Positions 1-6,130 of a stretch of 64,000 bases of DNA are shown piece after piece. The DNA is taken from contig NZ_KQ130497.1 of the NCBI RefSeq assembly GCF_001050375.1, forward strand, positions 1 through 64,000. The letters run 5' to 3'. Source of the DNA: Catenovulum maritimum (GTDB lineage: Bacteria; Pseudomonadota; Gammaproteobacteria; Enterobacterales; Alteromonadaceae). The notes below the pieces were generated by a model. The model did not search any database. It saw only the letters and a list, made by a program, of their open reading frames with translations, and was not told where the DNA came from. The position numbers were made by a program, and so were the translations under genes. Numbering within the stretch: the first letter of the stretch is position 1; each line of letters opens with the position of its first letter.

Positions 1-2
1 CC

Positions 3-875
3 GCATTAAGTAGAGATGCTGTGAAATTTATCGAACGCGCAAAGAATCAACCTTTTATGTTGTATATGTCTTATAACGCACCGCATACACCTTTACAGGC
101 ACCTGAAGAAACCATTGCTAAATATAACCATATACCCAATAAAGAACGACGTATTTATGCCGCTATGATAGATGAGATGGATAAAGGTATAGGCATGTTA
201 ATTGCTGCATTAAAACGCACTAATCAGTATGAAAATACGTTGATTTTCTTTTTGTCAGATAATGGCGGCGTGTATCCTGAATCTTGGCAACCAAACTTTA
301 ACTGGTCTGATAACAGCCCATTTAGGCGGGGTAAAGTTGCATTATTAGAAGGCGGGATCCATGTTCCATTTATTGCACATTGGCCAGCAAAAATTAAACA
401 AGGTTTTGAGTTTGATGGCTTAGTTTCTTCACTTGATATTGCAGCGACCTCAGTCGCAATTGCTGGCGCTGATACCAGTGATGGGAAATTAGAAGGGGTT
501 AATTTACTACCTTACCTGACACAAGAAAAAACTAATTCACCTCATCATGCTTTGTTCTGGCGCTTAGAAGAAGCGGATCACATATACGCAGTACGAACTA
601 TGAAAGCTAAATATATGCGACAGCCTTTGCCTGATGTTGGGCGGTCCTTTTTTGATATGGAAAAAGACCCGTACGAACAAAATAATTTAGTGGATCAACG
701 GCCAAAACAACAAGCCGAGTTAGCAAAGTTATGGAACCAATGGAATAGTAAAAACATCAACAATATCTTGTTGCAATCTTGGGAATATAAGAAGGTGCGC
801 AATGATTTTTACCAAGAACTATACGAAAAAAACAAAGCCGATGCCGCAGCACAACCAAGTTATTCTATTGAATAA
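3..875 (+). CDS. Sulfatase (S1 family), C-terminal part, cut by the window edge
   Basis: The frame is open to the left edge, so this is only the C-terminal part of a formylglycine-dependent sulfatase; the CxPSR active-site segment lies outside the window. Visible family marks are the PHTP segment after MLYMSYNA, the metal-binding SDNGG segment about 90 residues in, and the FRRGKVALLEGG stretch that holds the conserved lysine before EGG in S1 sulfatases. The protein ends with the usual small C-terminal subdomain (FFDMEKDPYEQNNL). It would desulfate an algal polysaccharide or oligosaccharide, most likely in the periplasm. The exact substrate and S1 subfamily cannot be read from this part. A repeat-rich accessory region follows it. 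Confidence 0.9.
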   Translation, partial: ALSRDAVKFIERAKNQPFMLYMSYNAPHTPLQAPEETIAKYNHIPNKERRIYAAMIDEMDKGIGMLIAALKRTNQYENTLIFFLSDNGGVYPESWQPNFNWSDNSPFRRGKVALLEGGIHVPFIAHWPAKIKQGFEFDGLVSSLDIAATSVAIAGADTSDGKLEGVNLLPYLTQEKTNSPHHALFWRLEEADHIYAVRTMKAKYMRQPLPDVGRSFFDMEKDPYEQNNLVDQRPKQQAELAKLWNQWNSKNINNILLQSWEYKKVRNDFYQELYEKNKADAAAQPSYSIE

Positions 876-927
876 ACTGAGAGTTTAGTCGACTCAATAC
901 TTGTGTTATATGACAAGGAAGTCACTG

Positions 928-1135
928 TTATTTTTACCCCATGTTTTATTCACTACTATTGGTGAATATTAAACTTATGCATAACTCACCTAATTAATTC
1001 ACCGTTATTGGTGAATTTAATTGAATGAAGTTAGTAACTGGACAGTCACTTATATTCAGATAACAAATAGACATTAGTCGTAAGTGATTGTCATTTATAT
1101 GTTTTAACAATACCTGTCATTCATAGGCACTGTTG
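928..1135 (+). repeat. Dispersed repeat Y, copy 1
   Basis: About 208 bp of non-coding DNA that recurs at 2229-2388 and, in part, at 11085-11180; its last part recurs again near 11760-11797. It contains two TATTGGTGAAT direct repeats flanking a 49-bp stretch. Copy 2 lacks exactly that stretch, as expected from recombination between the direct repeats. The end, with ACCTGTCATTCATAGG, is the best-conserved part. I see no gene in 876-1288. Confidence 0.75.
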
Positions 1136-1216
1136 AAATAAATAACCAATACTTAACCACTCCTAGTTTTTTGTTATATATCACTTTACTGCATTCGACA
1201 TACACAACACCAAGCT
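1136..1216 (+). repeat. Dispersed repeat X, copy 1 (no REP core)
   Basis: This stretch matches the outer parts of X copies at 2044, 10889 and 15424: AATAAC-CAATACTTAACCAC, then TTTTTTGTTATATATCA and a GC(A/G)TTCG-ACATAC segment. The central REP-like hairpin found in the other copies is missing. In this place Y precedes X, while at 2044-2388 X precedes Y, so the HigBA genes are flanked by mirror-ordered Y-X and X-Y blocks. Confidence 0.6.
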
Positions 1217-1288
1217 AATAATAGCGGATAGATTAAAGCGAAATTGGCCGTTTAATATTATATAGCTCCTAATTCCAACTCTTGTTTT

Positions 1289-1307
1289 TATACGCTAATT
1301 GCGTATA
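1289..1307 (+). promoter_or_regulatory. Palindromic operator/promoter of the higBA module
   Basis: A perfect inverted repeat, TATACGC-N5-GCGTATA, overlaps a good -10 box, TATACT (1304-1309). A weak -35 (TTGTTT, 1282-1287) lies 16 bp upstream. HigA antitoxins are known to repress their own promoter through such palindromes, so this is the likely HigA operator. The predicted transcription start falls near 1316, where toxin homology begins. Confidence 0.6.
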
Positions 1308-1408
1308 CTTATCCGATTGAATGTATTTTTATTGAATCGTCTATTTTTGAAAAATGGCGGAATGATTACCTTTCGGAAGAAGACTTTCGCCTTTTTCAAG
1401 CTGAATTA

Positions 1409-1642
1409 ATGTCAAACCCTAAGGCCGGCGATGTGATTCAAGGTACTGGAGGCTTGCGAAAGCTGAGGGTCTCTAGCAAAGGGAAGCGTGGTGGTGCTAG
1501 AGTTATCTATTACTTTTTAGATCAAAAGCAACGCTTTTATCTTTTAACTATATACGCAAAGAACGAGATGCCTGATTTAACATCGGAGCAAAAGAAACAA
1601 CTTAAATCCTTTATGGAGGCATGGCGCAATGAACAATCGTAA
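1409..1642 (+). CDS. higB: HigB2-like toxin (RelE/ParE fold), N-terminus without a standard start codon
   Basis: The product closely resembles the Vibrio cholerae HigB2 mRNA interferase as I remember it (GDVIQGTGGLRKLRV, GKRGGARVIYYFL, AKNEMPDLT, FMEAWRNEQS). HigB toxins cut mRNA on the ribosome. The family is about 110 residues long, but the first in-frame ATG leaves only 77. The homologous N-terminal part is present upstream in frame (1316-1408, ending RLFQAELM). That stretch holds no ATG, GTG or TTG back to the stop at 1253-1255; the position matching the expected Met is ATT (1316). Either a rare ATT start is used or the toxin has lost its start and is dead. It overlaps higA by 14 nt. Confidence 0.85.
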   Translation: MSNPKAGDVIQGTGGLRKLRVSSKGKRGGARVIYYFLDQKQRFYLLTIYAKNEMPDLTSEQKKQLKSFMEAWRNEQS

Positions 1643-1943
1643 CTTATTCAATGAATTAAGCTCTGCATTAGTTGAGGCTAAAGAACATTCAAAAGGAAAA
1701 TTGACCCTAAAAAATCATGAAGTAAATGATATAAGTGACTTAAATATTTCACCTGACGAAATTGTTAGTATTCGAGAGCAATTTAATATGTCACGAGGTG
1801 TATTTGCTAACCTACTTCACACGTCCTCTCGTACTTTGGAAAACTGGGAACAAGGCAGAAGCACTCCGAATGGGCAAGCCATCACACTTTTAAAATTGGT
1901 GCAAAGACACCCTGAAACACTCTCTCATATTGCAGAGCTATAA
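1629..1943 (+). CDS. higA: HigA2-like antitoxin (XRE family)
   Basis: The 104-residue product has the length of V. cholerae HigA2 and strongly resembles it throughout. The N-terminal 35 or so residues (ELSSALVEAKEHSKGKLTLK) form the disordered toxin-binding part. The helix-turn-helix follows (SPDEIVSIREQFNMSRGVFA, then SRTLENWEQGRSTPNG). It should neutralise HigB and repress the promoter at 1289-1307. The start overlaps the higB stop by 14 nt, typical of translational coupling in toxin-first HigBA modules. It looks intact, unlike the toxin. In V. cholerae the related pair is a superintegron cassette, but no integrase is visible here. Confidence 0.92.
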   Translation: MNNRNLFNELSSALVEAKEHSKGKLTLKNHEVNDISDLNISPDEIVSIREQFNMSRGVFANLLHTSSRTLENWEQGRSTPNGQAITLLKLVQRHPETLSHIAEL

Positions 1944-1991
1944 CAAGCATTAAATAAAAACACTTCTAAGCTTACCGAGATCATGATTGGC

Positions 1992-2008
1992 TAGGTTTAG
2001 CAAACCTA
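1992..2008 (+). terminator. Hairpin downstream of higA
   Basis: A 7-bp perfect inverted repeat with a 3-nt loop (TAGGTTT-AGC-AAACCTA) lies about 50 nt after the higA stop. It has no T-run, so it is at best a weak terminator. Confidence 0.3.
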
Positions 2009-2043
2009 ACTTAATCAAATTAGAAATCATGTGTGGTCGCTAT

Positions 2044-2215
2044 TGTTAAAATTAATAAATAACAAATGCTTAACCACACCTTGTATTTTGTAGGCGCGAA
2101 GCTTGCTCGCGTTTTCGTGAGAAGAAACTGTTTAGTTTTTTGTCTTTTGTTATATATCAGTGTGCTGCGCTCTGCATACGCAACACCGCTCTATCTGGGC
2201 AGATAACCAAAATAG
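2044..2215 (+). repeat. Dispersed repeat X, copy 2, with REP-like core
   Basis: Begins TGTTAAAAT...AAATAACAAAT, contains TTGTATTTTGTAGG followed by the REP-like hairpin at 2090-2111, and continues with TTTTTTGTCTTTTGTTATATA and a GCTGCG-CT-GCATACG stretch. Copies lie at 10889-11040 and 15424-15570. ATAACAAA near the start pairs with TTTGTTAT about 90 nt on, so the left part could fold into one long imperfect hairpin. Confidence 0.75.
2090..2111 (+). repeat. REP-like palindrome, copy 1
   Basis: GTAGGCGCGAAGCTTGCTCGCG: the arms GCGCGA and CGCG(C) flank AGCTTGC. It resembles the GTAGG...GCGAGCTTGCTCGCG class of repetitive extragenic palindromes known in Pseudomonas. Further copies are at 10940-10962 and 15472-15494, always inside repeat X. 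Confidence 0.65.
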
Positions 2216-2228
2216 CAAAGAAATCACC

Positions 2229-2388
2229 GCTATTTTTTACCCCATGTTTTATTCACTACTATTGGTGAATTTAATTGGATGAAGTTAGTAACTGGACAGT
2301 CAATTATATTCAGATAACAAACAAATAGGAATTGGTCGTAAGTGATTGTCATTTATATGTTTTAACAATGCCTGTCATTCATAGGTAT
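2229..2388 (+). repeat. Dispersed repeat Y, copy 2
   Basis: Nearly identical to 928-1135 but lacking the 49 bp between the two TATTGGTGAAT direct repeats. Its right end supplies the last codons and the stop of the minus-strand gene ending at 2375. No gene is visible in the rest of 1944-2374. Confidence 0.75.
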
Positions 2389-3268
2389 TCATGTTTAAAT
2401 GATATTGAGCGGTAAAAAAATCGTCTGCTAATAACTTGGTATTTTCCAACTGTAAACTCAAGTTAAAAAGGGCTGGATCTCCTTTGAGGTGCACTTTATT
2501 AAACACAATTCTCTCAATTTGGTAGTTATCTGCTTGGTAATAAATGACGACCTGTTTAACCCCTTTCTGTTTGGCATTTTTATTTGCAGTGATGCGTGAT
2601 AAAGCCAGCCCATTTGCGCCAATAGCCTCAGATTGTGCTTGATAACTGAGTTGATATTTTTCGGTTAAGTTGGTTAATAAGCTTGCAAAATCCATAAAAG
2701 CCATGCCAATAGCATCACCGGCAATCGGTATTTTTATATCTGATAAATCAGCATAATATTTTATCTGTTGTTTGTGATCTAACTTCCAGCTGCTACTGAT
2801 ATCACGACCTCGAATCAAACGTCCTTTGTCAGTTGTTTGCACAAAAACATAGTGATCTTTGCCACGCACGTATAAACGTGAATCATCTAGCCAATTTGTT
2901 TTGTTGATTGGCTGCGTGTCTATTGGTGCCAGATTAATTTTGTATAGTCGGTCGCCTAAGTTGGCAAGCCGTTCAATTAGGTTGTTCACTTCGGCCAGTG
3001 CTGGATTTGTAGGTAAAACCCAAATAGACAAAGTGATAACCAGTAAACATACTGAGGCAGCTAAACTGAGCCAATAATTCTTTTTGACGGGAAATTGCAC
3101 GAGTTTGCTATTAGACTGTGGACGATTTATCTCCTCCATCACTTTGTTAATTCGCTGTTCAGTTTGTTGTTGCGCCAACTGTTTGTCTTGATAAACATCC
3201 TGCAACAAGGCGTGTATAAGTTGTTGTTGAGCGTGTTGTTTATTCGATAGCTTATTGTTCATGTTCAC
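2375..3268 (-). CDS. Putative anti-sigma factor, single-pass membrane protein
   Basis: I do not recognise a precise family. The 297-residue protein has a Gln-rich helical N-terminus (residues 1-50), one hydrophobic segment at about 66-87 (WLSLAASVCLLVITLSIWVL), and a periplasmic part of about 200 residues whose strand-rich look (LYVRGKDHYVFVQTTDKG, VKQVVIYYQADNYQIERIVF) recalls lipoprotein-carrier or RseB-like folds. It starts inside the end of the ECF sigma gene (17-nt overlap), so a membrane anti-sigma role is inferred from position and topology. The last residues (MNTYE) and the stop lie in repeat Y copy 2, so the original C-terminus may have been replaced. Confidence 0.65.
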   Translation of the reverse strand: MNMNNKLSNKQHAQQQLIHALLQDVYQDKQLAQQQTEQRINKVMEEINRPQSNSKLVQFPVKKNYWLSLAASVCLLVITLSIWVLPTNPALAEVNNLIERLANLGDRLYKINLAPIDTQPINKTNWLDDSRLYVRGKDHYVFVQTTDKGRLIRGRDISSSWKLDHKQQIKYYADLSDIKIPIAGDAIGMAFMDFASLLTNLTEKYQLSYQAQSEAIGANGLALSRITANKNAKQKGVKQVVIYYQADNYQIERIVFNKVHLKGDPALFNLSLQLENTKLLADDFFTAQYHLNMNTYE

Positions 3269-3788
3269 CTGCCATAGCGGTTTTTTTAGCTAAACAGTCA
3301 AATAAAATTTGTTTGGCTCGTTGTAAGCGTTTTTTTAACGCTTCAGCTGAAATTTGTAATTGTTGCACGATTACGGCATTTTTTTGTTCGTGCAGATATC
3401 TAGCTTCAATGGTTTGTTTGTAGCTGTTGGGCAACTGTTCGATACATTGGTTTAATGGTGCAATTTTATCTTGCCAGCTATCACCAGGTGTTTGTTCGAG
3501 AGTGTGAATGTGCAGCTCTAAATAATCTAAAACCTCTTGATTACACAGTAAGATTTCAGTTTTTGACTTACGGTAATGTGTTAAAACATGCATTTTAGCT
3601 ATACCTCTAAGCCAAGGCGCAAAGGGACGAGATGTGTCAAAGTCATCTAGTTTTTGCCATGCAGTTACCATGGTTTGTTGAAATATTTCATCGACTAAAT
3701 CAGGTGTTTGTACCAAAGCGCGCAAATACGTTAATAGCATTTGGCTGTGTTCGCGCATTAGTATTTCAAAAACTTTATTTGGCTGCAT
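3252..3788 (-). CDS. ECF-type RNA polymerase sigma factor
   Basis: The 178-residue length and two-domain layout fit ECF sigma factors. Sigma-2 spans about residues 10-80, with the core-binding DEIFQQTMVTAWQKLDDFD segment and PFAPWLRGIAKMHVLTHYRK at the -10 reading region. Sigma-4 spans about 115-170, with LPNSYKQTIEARYLHEQKNAVIVQQLQISAEALKKRLQRAK as its helix-turn-helix. It is translationally coupled to the membrane protein downstream. Divergently, after a MITE and a hairpin, comes the cytochrome-like gene at 4133, a possible target. No autoregulated promoter can be named from the sequence. Confidence 0.88.
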   Translation of the reverse strand: MQPNKVFEILMREHSQMLLTYLRALVQTPDLVDEIFQQTMVTAWQKLDDFDTSRPFAPWLRGIAKMHVLTHYRKSKTEILLCNQEVLDYLELHIHTLEQTPGDSWQDKIAPLNQCIEQLPNSYKQTIEARYLHEQKNAVIVQQLQISAEALKKRLQRAKQILFDCLAKKTAMAGEHEQ

Positions 3789-3811
3789 TTGTGTCTCACG
3801 TTGACTAACTT

Positions 3812-4007
3812 AACCTGAACTAGGGATTACAACTTGCTTTCTAGAAGCTATTTTTCCTCATAACCACGTTGAATTCGCTAGTAATAGCCAGCTATTACGT
3901 ACTCAAATTCGCCTTGTTCTAAGAAAAAATATCACTCTAGAACCAAATCATCTCTATTTCATTGTCAATTCAATATATTAGCTAACTTGTTATCCCGAGT
4001 TCAGGTT
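3812..4007. mobile_element. MITE, copy a
   Basis: A 196-bp element without a coding region, bounded by terminal inverted repeats AACCTGAACT...GGGAT-ACAA and TTGTTATCCCGAGTTCAGGTT. It is flanked by an exact 5-bp direct repeat, AACTT (3807-3811 and 4008-4012), which looks like a target-site duplication. Related copies lie at 10576-10772, 41053-41172 (one end lost) and 61553-61631 (internally shortened). No transposase with these ends is in the window. Confidence 0.8.
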
Positions 4008-4013
4008 AACTTA

Positions 4014-4103
4014 TTTATTATTGTTGCTGTTTGGTAAAAAGGGGACAAAAAATAAAAAATTAAGTTTTTGTCCCTTTTTCAGTTGGCAACAACAATTAAT
4101 AAC
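4014..4103. repeat. Long imperfect hairpin upstream of the cytochrome gene
   Basis: The left arm TTATTATTGTTGCTG...GGGGACAAAAA pairs with TTTTTGTCCC...CAACAACAATTAATAA on the right, with a central AT-rich loop of about 12-15 nt. It ends 30 nt before the gene at 4133. It may be a bidirectional terminator, a regulatory leader or another small non-autonomous element. Confidence 0.5.
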
Positions 4104-4132
4104 ATGATGAGTCAGTTTTAAGAGATGTAGGT

Positions 4133-5554
4133 ATGACCAAAATAATTAATTGTCTAGTTTCCACTATAGTGCTTTGTGGGTTATTAAGCTCGCCAGCATT
4201 TGCTAAAAATAATGCTAAGCATGCCGACGAATATAGTGGTCGGCACGATGAAAAAAATGTTCGTATGGCGGTGACCTCCAAAGCTTTTACTTGGTTAAGT
4301 GGCTCACCTGCAGACAATGAGAAGTTATCACCGGGTAAGTCGGCACAGTTTTTCGGTTTTGTTGCTTTACGTTATCAATCGGGCCGAGTCGCTAGACGAG
4401 GTGATATAGCGCATGCATTTCATCAATTAGCCACGGTTGAGCAACGCCAGAGCATTAAAACTGCTGCGCTTGAGGTACTACCCGTTATTGAACAATGGTG
4501 GCAAGTACGTTCAAAAATTCTAAGCGAGTTAGAAAATCACTTATATACGGGCGCAGAATTAGAGCAACATAAACTCTATGAATTGGCCGCTGAATTTGGC
4601 TGGTTAAACGCCCAAGCTGGCTTAATTGAAGCTAATGCTTGTGCTGATGTCGAAAAAACATTAAACACACAGCAATGGCAATCACTTAAAAAATGGCGAC
4701 AAGATCCCGCATTAACGAGTCAAAATAAACGCAAATCTCAACTAAAAGAGCAATTACCAACAAAGCAAGCGATTGAGCGCTATACCGATATTTTTGCTAA
4801 ATGTTTTACTTATTTAACCGGTAGTGTTGCTGACCGACAAATTATTCCGCTTGGCCAACCAGCACAATTTTTTGGTTTTGTCTCCATTCGGCATAAAAGT
4901 GGTCATGGCGCTAAACGTGGTGAAATCGCCAAACGTTTTGACAAATTATTATCTAAGCAGCAACAGGGTTATTTGCAGGGCACAACGGATGTTTTAATAA
5001 ATGAAATAGCAAAATTCAAATCTATCCGCAGCGAACAAATGCAACACATGGATAGAGTGAGAATCAATAGTCAGCAATCGTTTGATTTAACTGCTTATAA
5101 ACAAGTGGCTTATCAACTGGGAATTGCAGAAATACGCTGCGCTATGATTGAAGCGCAAACCTATCGAAAAATTCGCACACTGATGACAGCCAAGCAATTG
5201 GAGAAAATGATGTTAATGCGAGCTGACTATGTGTTGGATAATAAAAATACAGATATAGTGGTCGGAATTGAACGTGGCCAGCAGTTATTCAAGTTATGTT
5301 CTGGTTGTCATCAAATTAACAACCAGACTGCACCAAATTTACAAGGTGTTGTTAATAGAGCAATCGCAACCGAACAATTCGATTATTCTAAAGCGATGCA
5401 AGCGCAACAAACTGGAGTTTGGACGGTAGAAAAGTTAGATGAATTTTTAACCTCACCAAACAAAAGCATACCAGGTAATAAAATGGGTTTTACTGGAATA
5501 ATTAATCAAGCTGATCGTCAGGCGCTAATTGAATATTTACAGACATTGAAATAA
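4133..5554 (+). CDS. Periplasmic protein with duplicated helical module and C-terminal cytochrome c domain
   Basis: The signal peptide is residues 1-24 (cleavage after SPAFA). Two copies of a module of about 140 residues follow (about 50-190 and 223-365). Each begins F-T-[WY]-L-[ST]-G-S-x-A-D, then AQFFGFV-x-[LI]-R-x-x-SG and A-[RK]-RG-[DE]-IA, and continues as long charged helices. Residues 378-473 form a class I cytochrome c with the haem site CSGCH (389-393) and a likely axial Met at 451 (GNKMGF). The module vaguely recalls helical periplasmic metal or redox stress proteins, but I do not recognise it. A role in periplasmic electron transfer is inferred from the haem domain only. It stands alone, divergent from the sigma/anti-sigma pair. 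Confidence 0.75.
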   Translation: MTKIINCLVSTIVLCGLLSSPAFAKNNAKHADEYSGRHDEKNVRMAVTSKAFTWLSGSPADNEKLSPGKSAQFFGFVALRYQSGRVARRGDIAHAFHQLATVEQRQSIKTAALEVLPVIEQWWQVRSKILSELENHLYTGAELEQHKLYELAAEFGWLNAQAGLIEANACADVEKTLNTQQWQSLKKWRQDPALTSQNKRKSQLKEQLPTKQAIERYTDIFAKCFTYLTGSVADRQIIPLGQPAQFFGFVSIRHKSGHGAKRGEIAKRFDKLLSKQQQGYLQGTTDVLINEIAKFKSIRSEQMQHMDRVRINSQQSFDLTAYKQVAYQLGIAEIRCAMIEAQTYRKIRTLMTAKQLEKMMLMRADYVLDNKNTDIVVGIERGQQLFKLCSGCHQINNQTAPNLQGVVNRAIATEQFDYSKAMQAQQTGVWTVEKLDEFLTSPNKSIPGNKMGFTGIINQADRQALIEYLQTLK

Positions 5555-6130
5555 CAGTTGGCAAGGATGGGTATACCAAGCAACTTAATCGACTAATGGC
5601 GCGCTTCAACATATAAGCTGAGTTAGGCGTGTAGGTCAGGTTTTGTAGGTATTGTTAAAGTCACATATATTGTCGGGCGTGAGTTATTAAGAATTAATCC
5701 GCAAGGTTTAGTTATATGAGCATGGAGACAAACTATGTTGCTGAGCTGAATAATATTGTGTTTTTTAGCGGGCAAGAGTCGGCTACTCCTCTTGCGGTTA
5801 AAACAGGAAGTGCATTTTATTGGCGGTGTTGCGATAGCGATGGAGTTAGTTGCTGAAAGACTATTTTTCAAGCCGTGAAGTTTGCGAGTTTTACTTGAGG
5901 CAAGTTGTATTGGAGGGGATGTCCGCTACCAATTTTATGCTAGATTATTTGCATATTTTCCATTTGAGTTATTTCAACTAACTGTACTTGCGTAAATGTA
6001 GGCATTAGAATGTGTGCCGTCTATTAGGTTGGGACAGCCGACACCTAAACTGCAAAATACTCAAATACAAGGCTAATGTTTTGTTGAGTGGGCAAAGTGG
6101 ATGCTCCCCATAAATTTACTTGGAAGTAAA
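5555..6130. other. Intergenic stretch without a supportable gene
   Basis: About 575 bp between two secreted-protein genes. The only long frames are short, lack ribosome-binding sites and resemble nothing. No repeat of families X, Y or the MITE was found here. Confidence 0.5.

Noticed and set aside
2044-2215. Repeat X as a true integron attC site
   Set aside because: ATAACAAA/TTTGTTAT ends can pair, but the GTTRRRY core and the usual L/R boxes were not found and no integrase is seen. Kept only as an open question.
5623-5871. 82-residue minus-strand frame between the cytochrome and surface-protein genes
   Set aside because: No ribosome-binding site, odd composition, no recognisable domain; taken as chance.
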